Below are positions 8,032 to 15,893 of a stretch of 64,000 bases of DNA, one piece after another. Under the pieces are notes generated by a model. The model searched no databases. It was given only the letters and a program-made list of their open reading frames with translations, and had not been told where the DNA came from. Source of the stretch: CBDDCX01 sp965226925 (GTDB lineage: Bacteria; Gemmatimonadota; Gemmatimonadetes; Longimicrobiales; Gaopeijiaceae); NCBI GenBank assembly GCA_965226925.1, contig CBDDEN010000011.1, forward strand, positions 992,001-1,056,000, given 5' to 3'. Position 1 is the stretch's first letter, and each line of letters starts with the position of its first letter. Position numbers and translations under genes: made by a program.

Positions 8032-8574
8032 CTAGGCCGCGGAAGCCGTCTTGCCGGCCTTGCGGCGGACGTGCTCACCCTGATAGCGAATGCCCTTCCC
8101 CTTGTACGGCTCCGGGGGACGGAAGGCGCGAATCTCGGCGGCCGCTTGGCCCACTTTTTGCTTGTCGATACCGGCTACGACGATCGTGGTCGGACTCGGT
8201 GTATCGAGCTCCACGCCGGCCGGTGCCTGATAGTCGATCGTGTGGGAGTATCCCAAGGTCAGGAGAATGCCCTGCGCCTTCTTCTCGGCCTTGTACCCGA
8301 CGCCTTGGATCTCGAGCGTCTTGCTGAATCCGTCGACTACGCCCTCGACCATGTTGGCGATGAGCGAACGCGTCAGGCCGTGCAGCGCCCGGTGCTCCGG
8401 CTCATCCGAGGGACGCACGACGGAAATCACGCCGTCATCCAAGGTGACCGTCATGTCGGCGTGTGCGTCCAAGGTCAGCTGCCCCTTCGCGCCCTTGACC
8501 TTCACGTTCTGCCCGCTGACGGTCACATCGACGCCCTTGGGCACCTCGATGGGCTGTTTACCAATTCGAGACAT
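8032..8574 (-). CDS. rplF: 50S ribosomal protein L6 (uL6)
   Basis: 180 aa, normal length. Two tandem L6 repeats are visible, with the start 'MSRIGKQPIEVPKGVDV' and the conserved C-terminal 'AEIRAFRPPEPYKGKGIRYQGEHVRRKAGK' region that contacts the sarcin-ricin loop area. In the spc set after rpsH (15-base gap). Confidence 0.98.
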   Translation of the reverse strand: MSRIGKQPIEVPKGVDVTVSGQNVKVKGAKGQLTLDAHADMTVTLDDGVISVVRPSDEPEHRALHGLTRSLIANMVEGVVDGFSKTLEIQGVGYKAEKKAQGILLTLGYSHTIDYQAPAGVELDTPSPTTIVVAGIDKQKVGQAAAEIRAFRPPEPYKGKGIRYQGEHVRRKAGKTASAA

Positions 8575-8589
8575 ATCAGACCTATCCCC

Positions 8590-8982
8590 TTACCAGACCA
8601 GAGCCATGAGTTCGCCACCCATGCCCTCTTTACGAGCGACCCGGTCCGACATCAGTCCCCGCGAGGTGGACAGGATGGCCATACCCAGTCCGTTTCGAAC
8701 CCGGGGAATCTTGTCGACGGCCACGTAGCGACGGCGGCCCGGGCGTGATACACGCTCGAGGTGCCGAATGATCGGGCCCTCTTCGTGGTACTTGAGGTAC
8801 ACACGCAGGACTCCGAAACCACCATCGTCCAGGACCTTGTAGTCGTACACGAAGTGGTTTTCCTTCAGCAGACGGGCCACCTCGGTCTTCAGCTTCGAGA
8901 CCGGCATGTCCGCCCACTTATGCCCCGCGCTACCGGCGTTCCGGATGCGTGTGAGCATGTCCGCAATGGGATCCGTCAGCAT
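8590..8982 (-). CDS. rpsH: 30S ribosomal protein S8 (uS8)
   Basis: 130 aa, normal length. Primary 16S rRNA binder of the central domain. Starts 'MLTDPIADMLTRIRNA' and ends in the conserved 'STSRGLMSDRVARKEGMGGELMALVW' (rRNA-binding face). In enterobacteria S8 represses the spc operon; whether that holds here cannot be told from the sequence. Confidence 0.98.
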   Translation of the reverse strand: MLTDPIADMLTRIRNAGSAGHKWADMPVSKLKTEVARLLKENHFVYDYKVLDDGGFGVLRVYLKYHEEGPIIRHLERVSRPGRRRYVAVDKIPRVRNGLGMAILSTSRGLMSDRVARKEGMGGELMALVW

Positions 8983-8997
8983 AACCGTTTCAGTCCT

Positions 8998-9183
8998 TTA
9001 CCAGCTTGACTTCCGGACGCCCGGGATCTCGCCCCGAAGGGACATCTGGCGGAAACAAATCCGACAGATCCCGAACTTCCGAATGAATGCACGTGGACGC
9101 CCACAGCGCTGACAGCGATTCCGCTGTCGCCCTGGAAATTTGGGCTTCCGGTTGTTCCTCTCGATCAACGCCTTCCTGGCCAT
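8998..9183 (-). CDS. rpsN: 30S ribosomal protein S14, zinc-binding type (uS14)
   Basis: 61 aa, the short zinc-binding form of S14. The zinc ligands are Cys24, Cys27, Cys40 and Cys43. The ending 'ICFRQMSLRGEIPGVRKSSW' is typical. Lies between rplE and rpsH in the spc order. No second, zinc-free S14 is present in the window. Confidence 0.97.
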   Translation of the reverse strand: MARKALIERNNRKPKFPGRQRNRCQRCGRPRAFIRKFGICRICFRQMSLRGEIPGVRKSSW

Positions 9184-9199
9184 CGAATTCCCCTGTCCG

Positions 9200-9775
9200 T
9201 TAGTTGGCGTGCTGCCCGACCACGATCGGATCCGCCCCTTGGAAGGGGAAGCCCATCTCGCGAAGCAGGGCGAGCGCCTCGTCGTCCTTATCGGTCGTCG
9301 TGACGACGGTGATGTTCATTCCGTGAATCTGACCGACCCTGTCGTAGTCGATCTCCGGAAAGATGATCTGCTCCCGGATGCCCATCGTGAAGTTCCCGCG
9401 ACCGTCGAAGGCCCGCGTACGCAAACCGCGGAAGTCCCTCACACGCGGTATCGCGACACTCACCAGTCGATCCAGGAACTCGTACATGCGGTGCTGTCGA
9501 AGCGTGACCGCGGCTCCGATGGGCATGCCTTCGCGGAGGGAGAAGTTCGAAATCGACTTCCGCGCGCGAGTGATCACGGCTTTCTGACCGGTGATCACCC
9601 CCAACTCCTCCACGACGGACGTCAGGAGCTTGGCGTTCTTCGCCGCCTCACCCACGCCCACGTTCAACACCACCTTCTCGATCTTGGGAATCCGATGGGG
9701 GTTCCCCCACTGGAACTTCTCCGCCAGGCGCGGCCGGGCGTGCTCCCTGTAATGCGTCAGTAGTCTCGGTTCCAT
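9200..9775 (-). CDS. rplE: 50S ribosomal protein L5 (uL5)
   Basis: 191 aa. L5 binds 5S rRNA and touches the P-site tRNA. Recognisable segments are 'NPHRIPKIEKVVLNVGVGEA', 'ELGVITGQKAVITRARKSISNFSLREGMPIG' and 'GREQIIFPEIDYDRVGQIHGMNI'-type sequence (here with Gly-Ile-Arg-Glu-Gln). It is 63 bases behind rplX, a slightly larger gap than its neighbours have. Confidence 0.97.
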   Translation of the reverse strand: MEPRLLTHYREHARPRLAEKFQWGNPHRIPKIEKVVLNVGVGEAAKNAKLLTSVVEELGVITGQKAVITRARKSISNFSLREGMPIGAAVTLRQHRMYEFLDRLVSVAIPRVRDFRGLRTRAFDGRGNFTMGIREQIIFPEIDYDRVGQIHGMNITVVTTTDKDDEALALLREMGFPFQGADPIVVGQHAN

Positions 9776-9838
9776 TATCTCTCAGTCCTCAAGTCGCGCC
9801 GCAGTGTACGTCGCTCCCATACGAGTCGACGGCTCCCG

Positions 9839-10177
9839 CTACGGCTTGGGGATCGGATTGCCCGTCTTTACGGCAATCCTCTCTTTGGTTCCATCGGCCT
9901 CGATCCGCGTGCGGATCCGGCTCGCCTGATTCGAAGCAGGATCCACCAACATCACGTTGGATACGTGGATCGGGGCCTCGAAGGTCATGATTCCACCCTC
10001 CGGGTTCGCCTCGGTGGGACGTTGGTGGCGCTTGCGCATGTTCACGCCCTCGACCACGAGCCGGCCGTCGTCCTTGAGCACACGGAGGACGGTCCCTTCC
10101 ATATCGCGGTGGTTGCCCCGGATCACCTTCACCCGGTCGCCCTTCACGATCGATGACTTCAGTTCCTTGGTGGCCAT
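9839..10177 (-). CDS. rplX: 50S ribosomal protein L24 (uL24)
   Basis: 112 aa. Assembly initiator of the large subunit near the exit tunnel. The KOW motif is at about residues 12-38 ('KGDRVKVIRGNHRDMEGTV'), followed by 'VEGVNMRKRHQRPTEANPEGGIMTFEAPIHVSNVMLVDP', the standard core. Its start overlaps the rplN stop by one base (TAATG). Confidence 0.97.
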   Translation of the reverse strand: MATKELKSSIVKGDRVKVIRGNHRDMEGTVLRVLKDDGRLVVEGVNMRKRHQRPTEANPEGGIMTFEAPIHVSNVMLVDPASNQASRIRTRIEADGTKERIAVKTGNPIPKP

Positions 10178-10545
10178 TACAGCACCTCCGGGGCCAACGA
10201 AACGATCTTCATGTACTTCTTCTCACGTAGCTCTCGTCCGACGGGCCCGAAGATGCGGGTACCTCGGGGTTCGCCCTGGGGCGTGATGAGCACCGCCGCG
10301 TTGTCGTCGAAGCGGATGTAGGTGCCGTCCCGCCGGCGCACCTCCTTGGCCGTGCGCACGATCACCGCCCGCACCACCTCACCCTTCTTCACGGGCGAGT
10401 TGGGAATGGCGTCCTTGACCGTCGCCACGATGACGTCCCCGACGCTGGCGTAGCGTCGGTGTGATCCACCCAGGACCCGAATACAAAGGGCGCTCTTGGC
10501 CCCCGAGTTGTCGGCAATCTTCAGGATCGATTCCTGCTGAATCAT
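10177..10545 (-). CDS. rplN: 50S ribosomal protein L14 (uL14)
   Basis: 122 aa, the invariant bacterial length. Starts 'MIQQESILKIADNSGAK' and keeps 'CIRVLGGSHRRYASVGDVIVATVKDAIPN', 'KGEVVRAVIVRTAKEVRR' and the C-terminal 'GTRIFGPVGRELREK'. Forms an intersubunit bridge and the RsfS docking site. 39 bases after rpsQ. Confidence 0.98.
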   Translation of the reverse strand: MIQQESILKIADNSGAKSALCIRVLGGSHRRYASVGDVIVATVKDAIPNSPVKKGEVVRAVIVRTAKEVRRRDGTYIRFDDNAAVLITPQGEPRGTRIFGPVGRELREKKYMKIVSLAPEVL

Positions 10546-10584
10546 CTCTGTGTCCTAATTCGCGTAAGAATCGCGTCGGTGTTG

Positions 10585-10950
10585 TTATTCGGAGCGCTCG
10601 AGCAGATCGAGAACACGCCACCGCTTGGTCTTCGAAAGGGGCCGGGTCTCGACGATCCTGACCACGTCGCCTTCCTGGTATTGATTCTCTTCGTCGTGGG
10701 CGTGGTACTTCTTGGTCTTCTTGACTCGCTTCCCGTACAGGGGATGAGCGAACTGCCGCTCCACACGCACGGTCACGGTCTTGTCGGACTTGTCGCTGGT
10801 CACCACGCCGGTCCGGACCTTCCGTCGATTTCGGCCCTCGCTGGACTCTTGCGCCTCGGCCGTCTCGACCTGACCACCCGCCTCGGCTTGCTCGGCCGCT
10901 TCTCCGGCCGCCTCGGCCTGCTCGGCCGTTTCCGATGTGTTCTCTGTCAT
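10585..10950 (-). CDS. rpsQ: 30S ribosomal protein S17 (uS17) with an acidic N-terminal extension
   Basis: 121 aa compared with the usual 80-90. Residues about 1-39 are almost only Glu, Ala, Gly, Gln, Ser and Thr in an 'Glu-Ala-Ala-Gly-Glu-Ala-Ala-Glu-Gln' pattern. The S17 core begins at about residue 42 ('RKVRTGVVTSDKSDKTVTVRVER') with the OB fold and 'HPLYGKRVKKTKKYHAHDE'. The extension is acidic, the reverse of the charge expected for rRNA contact. It starts 3 bases after the rpmC stop. Confidence 0.95.
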   Translation of the reverse strand: MTENTSETAEQAEAAGEAAEQAEAGGQVETAEAQESSEGRNRRKVRTGVVTSDKSDKTVTVRVERQFAHPLYGKRVKKTKKYHAHDEENQYQEGDVVRIVETRPLSKTKRWRVLDLLERSE

Positions 10951-10953
10951 GAT

Positions 10954-11202
10954 CTACTGGGTCGACCCCTCGGATTGCCCGGTTGATTCCGCGATTGACT
11001 CGTCGGATCCTCCGGCCAACTCACGCTCCCGGAGAATCGTGTTCAGGCGCGCAATGTCGCGCCTGATGTGCTGTAGCATCTTGGGATTCTCGAGATCCAT
11101 GGTTCCGGTCCGGAAGCGGAGGCGGAACTGCTCCTCCTTCGACTCCTCGAGCCGTGCCAGGACCTCTGTGTTGTCCCACTCGCGTATGTCTTCAGCCTTC
11201 AT
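10954..11202 (-). CDS. rpmC: 50S ribosomal protein L29 (uL29)
   Basis: 82 aa. The two-helix core covers about residues 1-63 ('MKAEDIREWDNTEVLARLEESKEEQFRLRF', 'NPKMLQHIRRDIARLNTILRERE'). About 18 extra C-terminal residues rich in Gly, Ser, Glu and Thr follow, another member of the tail-bearing set in this operon. L29 lies at the exit tunnel near the SRP and trigger-factor site. Between rplP and rpsQ as usual. Confidence 0.95.
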   Translation of the reverse strand: MKAEDIREWDNTEVLARLEESKEEQFRLRFRTGTMDLENPKMLQHIRRDIARLNTILRERELAGGSDESIAESTGQSEGSTQ

Positions 11203-11223
11203 CGTCTCTTCTCGTCTCTGGTA

Positions 11224-11640
11224 CTAGAGCTGGTGCTCTCGGATGACGAAACGGGTCGCCACGGGGAGCTTGGCCGCGGCCAATTCCATGGCCCGCTTGG
11301 CGGTCTCCACGTCCACACCTTCCAGCTCGAACATCATTCGACCGGGCTTCACGACGGCCACCCAGCCCTCGGGGTTACCCTTACCCTTACCCATGCGGGT
11401 CTCGGCGGGCTTGGACGTGATGGGCTTATCCGGAAAGATGCGGATCCAGACCTTACCACCACGCTTGATGTGGCGGGTCATGGCGACACGGGCGGCCTCG
11501 ATCTGCCGGTTCGAAATCCAGCCGCACTCCGTGGTCTGGAGACCGTATTCGCCGAAAGAGACCTTGTTGCCGCGAAGCGCCTTACCGCGCATCCGGCCCT
11601 TGTGCATCTTACGGTGTTTTACGCGCTTTGGCGCTAGCAT
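11224..11640 (-). CDS. rplP: 50S ribosomal protein L16 (uL16)
   Basis: 138 aa, normal length. Close to the A site and essential for peptidyl-transferase function. The N-terminus 'MLAPKRVKHRKMHKGRMRGKALRGN' and the segments 'GWISNRQIEAARVAMTRHIKRGGKVWIRIFPDKP' and 'ETRMGKGKGNPEGWVAVVKPGRMMFE' are diagnostic. The target Arg of the oxygenase YcfD lies in the 'GKGKG' loop region in other bacteria. Confidence 0.98.
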   Translation of the reverse strand: MLAPKRVKHRKMHKGRMRGKALRGNKVSFGEYGLQTTECGWISNRQIEAARVAMTRHIKRGGKVWIRIFPDKPITSKPAETRMGKGKGNPEGWVAVVKPGRMMFELEGVDVETAKRAMELAAAKLPVATRFVIREHQL

Positions 11641-11673
11641 CGTCTTCTAATCCTCTCGGTGAAGCGCCGGTGC

Positions 11674-12333
11674 TCAGGCGCCGGTCGAGTACGTATGGTC
11701 ACGGCGCTCTTCAACCACTTCGCCGCGGAATATCCAGCACTTCACACCCACCGTTCCGTACGTCGTGATGGCCGCAACCTGCGCGTAGTCGATATCGGCG
11801 CGGAGTGTGTGAAGCGGCACGCGCCCCTCGTTGTATCCCTCTGTCCGGGCGATCTCGGCACCGCCCAGCCGGCCGGCGCATTGGATCTTGATGCCCTCGG
11901 CGCCACCTCTGATGGCGGATTGGACGGCCCGCTTCATCGCCCGACGGAACGAGATCCTCTGCCGGAGCTGGTGGGCCACGTTCTCGGCCACCAACCGGGC
12001 GTCGACCTCGGGCCGGCGAATCTCCTCGACGTTCACGGAGATCTCCGCCTTCGTCAGGACGGCCAGCTCGTCGCGCAGCTTGTCGACTTCGGCGCCACGC
12101 TTGCCGATCACGACGCCGGGACGTGCCGTGAACAGCGTGACGACGATCTTCGACGGCTTCCGCTCGATCTCCACCTTGGAGAGTGCGGCGTGCGCAAGTC
12201 GCCGGTGGAGGTACGTCCGGATCGTCTCGTCTTCCTTGAGAAGGCGAGGGAAGTCACGCTCGGCGTACCAGCGAGAGCGCCAGTCCTTGACGATTCCGAG
12301 ACGGAACCCCAGTGGGTGAGTCTTCTGTCCCAT
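11674..12333 (-). CDS. rpsC: 30S ribosomal protein S3 (uS3)
   Basis: 219 aa. Mature start chosen at Met-Gly-Gln-Lys-Thr-His-Pro-Leu-Gly-Phe-Arg-Leu, two bases after the rplV stop; the open frame continues upstream within rplV but without family resemblance. The KH domain carries the GxxG loop in 'ARPGVVIGKRGAEVDKLRDEL' (about residues 60-80). The C-terminal domain includes 'GVKCWIFRGE'. Lies at the mRNA entry. Confidence 0.97.
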   Translation of the reverse strand: MGQKTHPLGFRLGIVKDWRSRWYAERDFPRLLKEDETIRTYLHRRLAHAALSKVEIERKPSKIVVTLFTARPGVVIGKRGAEVDKLRDELAVLTKAEISVNVEEIRRPEVDARLVAENVAHQLRQRISFRRAMKRAVQSAIRGGAEGIKIQCAGRLGGAEIARTEGYNEGRVPLHTLRADIDYAQVAAITTYGTVGVKCWIFRGEVVEERRDHTYSTGA

Positions 12334-12335
12334 GG

Positions 12336-12692
12336 TTATTCCTTGGTATCCACGACTACGGTGATGTGGCTGGTCCGCTTGTTGATGCGGCCGGCACGAC
12401 CCATTGCCCGAGCCCTCCAACGCTTGAGCGTCGGGCCTTCGTCGACAAACGCGGTGGCGACCGCGAGTTCGTCCACGTCCAAGACGTCGCCGTGGTCTTG
12501 GGCCTTGTTCTGAGCATTCGCCACGGCGGAGCGCAGGGTCTTCCCCACGGGGTCCGCGGCGGCCTTCTTCGAGAACCGGAGGATCGCGTAAGCCTCGTTC
12601 ACGGACTTCCCGCGGATCTGGTCCACCACCTGGCGGACCTTGCGCGGGCTCATCCGTACGTGACGAGCAATCGCCTTTGCTTGCATTTCCAT
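12336..12692 (-). CDS. rplV: 50S ribosomal protein L22 (uL22)
   Basis: 118 aa. Lines the exit tunnel and its beta-hairpin reaches the constriction. Conserved parts are 'ARHVRMSPRKVRQVVDQIRGKSVNEAYAIL' and the hairpin 'LKRWRARAMGRAGRINKRTSHITVVV'. Two closely spaced ATG codons (12692 and 12686) are possible starts; the first is listed. The wild-type-looking hairpin gives no sign of macrolide-resistance changes. Confidence 0.96.
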   Translation of the reverse strand: MEMQAKAIARHVRMSPRKVRQVVDQIRGKSVNEAYAILRFSKKAAADPVGKTLRSAVANAQNKAQDHGDVLDVDELAVATAFVDEGPTLKRWRARAMGRAGRINKRTSHITVVVDTKE

Positions 12693-12698
12693 CTCTCG

Positions 12699-12986
12699 CT
12701 ACCTCACCGAGGACCGCTTGTCGGCGAGCCTGCCACCGTGACCCCTGAAGAGCCTGGTGGGAGAGAACTCGCCGAGCTTGTGGCCTACCATGTTTTCCGT
12801 GATGTAAACGGGAATGAACTTGTTTCCGTTGTGCACAGCGATCGTGTGTCCCACGAAGTCCGGCGAGATCGTGGAAGCCCGTGCCCAGGTCTTGATGACC
12901 TTCTTCTCGCCACGGGAGTTCATGACCTCGACCTTGAGGAGGAGCTTCTCGTCGATGTACGGACCCTTCTTGATACTACGCGGCAT
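12699..12986 (-). CDS. rpsS: 30S ribosomal protein S19 (uS19)
   Basis: 95 aa, normal length. Head protein that pairs with S13. Starts 'MPRSIKKGPYIDEKLL' and keeps 'TWARASTISPDFVGHTIAVHNGNKFIPVYITENMVGHKLGEFSPTR' in the expected order. 51 bases after rplB and 6 bases before rplV. Confidence 0.98.
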   Translation of the reverse strand: MPRSIKKGPYIDEKLLLKVEVMNSRGEKKVIKTWARASTISPDFVGHTIAVHNGNKFIPVYITENMVGHKLGEFSPTRLFRGHGGRLADKRSSVR

Positions 12987-13037
12987 ATGACCGACCTCTG
13001 CTCAACCGTTGCGCTTCTACGTGCGAACCAGGAGACA

Positions 13038-13880
13038 TCACTGTGTTGCCTTGCCCCGCTTGCGTCCGCGGACGATGTACTTGTTCGACTGCTTCTTCCT
13101 TTTACGAGTCTTCGTCCCTTCACGCTTGCCCCAGGGCGTCACCGGAGGACGTCCTCCGGAGGCCCTACCCTCACCGCCACCCAGCGGGTGATCGACAGGG
13201 TTCATGGCGACACCGCGAACCTCGGGGCGCTTGCCGCGCCAGCGATTGGCGCCCGCCTTACCGATGCTCTGAAGGTTGAACTCGATATTCCCCACCTGCC
13301 CGATAGTGGCCAAACAGGTCTCCAGCACCTGTCGCACCTCGGTCGAGGGTAGCCGCAGGGCGACGTACTTCCCTTCCTTGGCGACGAGCTGCACGCCGGC
13401 TCCGGCCGAGCGGGCCATCTGGCCTCCCTTCCCCGGTTTGAGCTCGATGTTGTGGACCACGGTACCCAGCGGGATCTTGGCCAGCGGTAACGCGTTGCCG
13501 ACCCGGATGTCCGCTTCGGGCCCCGATACGATGGTGGTGCCGACCTCTAGGCCCCGCGGGTGCAGGATGTAGCGCTTTTCACCGTCCGCGTAGTGGACCA
13601 ACGCGATGTTCGCACTGCGGTTCGGATCGTACTCGATGGCGGCGATCTTCCCCGGAATCCCGTCTTTGTTGCGTCGGAAGTCGATCCGGCGATAACGGCG
13701 CTTGTGTCCGCCTCCCCGCCGCCGAGAGGTGATTCTCCCGTGGTGGTTCCGGCCCCCCGACTTCTTCAACGGCTCCACGAGCGACCTCTCCGGCTCCTTC
13801 TTCGTGAGAATCTCGGAGTTGTCGATTATGGAGCGAAAGCGCATTCCCGGAGTAACCGGCTTGAATTTCTTGATAGCCAT
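13038..13880 (-). CDS. rplB: 50S ribosomal protein L2 (uL2)
   Basis: 280 aa, normal length. Required for subunit association and peptidyl transfer. It has 'KPVTPGMRFRSIIDN' at the start, the 'SGGRNHHGRITSRRRGGGHKRRYRRIDF' segment and the highly conserved C-terminal 'VRGVAMNPVDHPLGGGEGRASGG' carrying the catalytic-site histidine in Asp-His-Pro. The 5-base gap after rplW is typical of the S10 set. Confidence 0.98.
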   Translation of the reverse strand: MAIKKFKPVTPGMRFRSIIDNSEILTKKEPERSLVEPLKKSGGRNHHGRITSRRRGGGHKRRYRRIDFRRNKDGIPGKIAAIEYDPNRSANIALVHYADGEKRYILHPRGLEVGTTIVSGPEADIRVGNALPLAKIPLGTVVHNIELKPGKGGQMARSAGAGVQLVAKEGKYVALRLPSTEVRQVLETCLATIGQVGNIEFNLQSIGKAGANRWRGKRPEVRGVAMNPVDHPLGGGEGRASGGRPPVTPWGKREGTKTRKRKKQSNKYIVRGRKRGKATQ

Positions 13881-13885
13881 ATTGG

Positions 13886-14197
13886 TTATCCGACCTCGTA
13901 GAACTCGATGTGGTCGCCTTCGGCGAGCTGCACGACCGCCTTCTTGAAGGCGGGGCGACGTCCGTAATTCGGACTCCGGGACATGCGGCCCATCAGGGCG
14001 CGCTTGGCCTTCCCGGCGTAGCGCATGGTGCGGACGTGCTGGACCTTGACGTCCCAGAGTTTCTCGATGGCTCGTCCGATCTCGACCTTGTTCGCGGCCC
14101 GGTTCACGATGAAGGTGTAGACGTTTTCTTCATCGATGGCCGTCGCGGACTTCTCGGAGACGACCGGCGAGTAGATCACGTCGTAAACGTCACGCAT
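13886..14197 (-). CDS. rplW: 50S ribosomal protein L23 (uL23)
   Basis: 103 aa. Tunnel-exit protein that docks trigger factor and SRP. Start chosen at Met-Arg-Asp-Val-Tyr-Asp-Val-Ile-Tyr-Ser-Pro-Val-Val-Ser-Glu-Lys, which fits the family; this ATG overlaps the rplD stop by 8 bases. The frame is open ten codons further upstream. 'KVEIGRAIEKLWDVKVQHVRTM' and the Arg/Lys-rich hairpin are present. Confidence 0.96.
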   Translation of the reverse strand: MRDVYDVIYSPVVSEKSATAIDEENVYTFIVNRAANKVEIGRAIEKLWDVKVQHVRTMRYAGKAKRALMGRMSRSPNYGRRPAFKKAVVQLAEGDHIEFYEVG

Positions 14198-15272
14198 CGT
14201 CGCCCTCCTCCTGTACCTCGGCCCCACCCGAAAGCTCGAGCAAGCGCGCGTCGTAGTGGGCCTGCGCCGTCTTGCGGCTATCGGCGGCCTTGAGAGTCCT
14301 CACGTACTCCGCGGAGTCGATCTGAGCCAGGAAGTCCGCCAACTCACCGACCTTGGGCGGCTTCACGGAGGCCTTGTCGGCCCCTCCCTTTGCTTCCGCG
14401 GCATCTGGCGCGGCCTCGGCAGCCGCCCCGCCTTTCACCTTGGCCGCCGCCGCCTTCTCGGCTTTCCCCTCGGCCTTGGGCTTCACTTCTTCAACGTCCG
14501 CTTGTGCCTTCGCCTTGCGGACCGCCGGTTTGGCCGTTTTCGCATGGCCCCTACGAGCCTTCCTGCGCTCGGCCTGGGCCTCGGCGGCGTCGCGTTCGCG
14601 GCCCCGCACCTCCGGCTCACCCCGATCCCTGGCCACCGTCGCGTCACGATCCGCCTCAGACGGCTCGGCGGCGTCCAGCGCGGCCTTCTCGATGACGACC
14701 ACGTTCGCCCACAGAATGTCGTAGGCCGACTCCTGGCCGAAGGGACGGGTCTCGACGTCGGGGAGGTTGCGAGCGGACAGGTGGACGTTTCCCTTCGCCC
14801 CGTCCGTCAGCACGAGGATCTTCCCCTCGGCGCCGATGGCAGAAAGCAAGGCCAACAGCTGCTTGGTCTTGGGGGTCTCGAATTCGATGGCGTCCACCAA
14901 GACGACCCGCTCACCCTGGGCTCGCGTGTTGAACGCGGACCTGCGAGCGAGGGCCCGGACCTTCTTGGGCACCCGTTGCCGCCACGAGTGGGGAATCGGC
15001 GGGAAAGCGACACCACCGCCTGCCCACTGCGCGGCCCGAATCGTTCCCTGCCGGGCGCGACCGGTCCCCTTCTGCTTCCAGGGCTTTGCCGCTCCGCCGG
15101 CAACCTGTCCGCGGGACTTGGCCGCAGCCGTCCCCTGTCGCTGATTGGACAGGTAGGCCTTGATCACCTGGTGGAGGACGTCCTCGTTGACGACCCCGTC
15201 GAAAAGCCACTCAGGGAGCTTCTGCTCACCCCCCTGGGCTCCATCCGTCTGGTAATAGCGAGCTTTAAGCAT
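14190..15272 (-). CDS. rplD: 50S ribosomal protein L4 (uL4) with a 158-residue C-terminal extension
   Basis: 360 aa, far above the usual 200-210. Residues 1-202 form a complete L4: the tunnel loop 'RGTGRARQGTIRAAQWAGGG'-type segment (here Lys-Gly-Thr-Gly-Arg-Ala-Arg-Gln-Gly-Thr) at about 68-88 and the terminal strand 'YDILWANVVVIEKAALDAAE'. From about 203 to 360 follows a charged, Ala/Lys/Glu/Arg-rich stretch of low complexity with repeated Lys-Ala-Lys, Glu-Gly-Lys-Ala-Glu-Lys and Ala-Ala-Glu-Ala units, then a more ordered end (about 310-350, 'VGELADFLAQIDSAEYVRTLKAADSRKTAQAHYDA') that might fold. No frameshift is evident. It is 3 bases after rplC. Confidence 0.95.
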   Translation of the reverse strand: MLKARYYQTDGAQGGEQKLPEWLFDGVVNEDVLHQVIKAYLSNQRQGTAAAKSRGQVAGGAAKPWKQKGTGRARQGTIRAAQWAGGGVAFPPIPHSWRQRVPKKVRALARRSAFNTRAQGERVVLVDAIEFETPKTKQLLALLSAIGAEGKILVLTDGAKGNVHLSARNLPDVETRPFGQESAYDILWANVVVIEKAALDAAEPSEADRDATVARDRGEPEVRGRERDAAEAQAERRKARRGHAKTAKPAVRKAKAQADVEEVKPKAEGKAEKAAAAKVKGGAAAEAAPDAAEAKGGADKASVKPPKVGELADFLAQIDSAEYVRTLKAADSRKTAQAHYDARLLELSGGAEVQEEGDDA

Positions 15273-15275
15273 GCG

Positions 15276-15893
15276 TCACTTCTGTATCAACAGATAGCTG
15301 TTTCTGGACCCCGGGACCCCACCCTTGATGAAGAGCAAGTTACGCTCGGCGTCCACTCTCACGATTTTCTGGTTGCCGAGTGTGACCCTTCGACCACCCA
15401 TACGGCCCGGCAACTTCTTGCCTTTGATGACCCGCGACGGGTCCGTACCGGGTCCCATGGAACCCGGGGTCCTCGAACTCGGGTGTCCGTGGGTGGCGGG
15501 TCGCCCCGCAAAGCCCCAACGCTTGACCACGCCTTGGAAGCCTCTCCCCTTCGACGTGCCGGTCACTCTGACCGAGTCACCGGCCTCGAAGACCTCCACC
15601 GTGATCGCTTGTCCGAGCTCGAACTCGGTGCCCTCGTCCACCGGGAACTCGCGCACCAGGCGAGGAGCCACATCGACTCCGGCCTTCGCGGCATGGCCCT
15701 TTTCCGCCTTGCTGCCGCGCTTGTCCTTCTGGGCACCGAAGCCCAGTTGAACGGCGGAGTACCCGTCGGTCTCGTCCCTCTTGATCTGGAGCACCGGGCA
15801 AGGCCCTGCCTCCACGACGGTCACGGCCTGTGCCGCCCCATCTTCGTCGAAGATTCGGGTCATCCCGATCTTCTTTCCAATCAATCCAGGCAT
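15276..15893 (-). CDS. rplC: 50S ribosomal protein L3 (uL3)
   Basis: 205 aa. Starts 'MPGLIGKKIGMTRIFDEDG' and contains the W-finger region 'GRGFQGVVKRWGFAGRPATHGHPSSRTPGSMGPGTDPSRVIKGKKLPGRMG', including the Gln that is N5-methylated by PrmB in other bacteria. Extends to the peptidyl-transferase centre. Its start shares one base with the rpsJ stop. Confidence 0.98.
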   Translation of the reverse strand: MPGLIGKKIGMTRIFDEDGAAQAVTVVEAGPCPVLQIKRDETDGYSAVQLGFGAQKDKRGSKAEKGHAAKAGVDVAPRLVREFPVDEGTEFELGQAITVEVFEAGDSVRVTGTSKGRGFQGVVKRWGFAGRPATHGHPSSRTPGSMGPGTDPSRVIKGKKLPGRMGGRRVTLGNQKIVRVDAERNLLFIKGGVPGSRNSYLLIQK

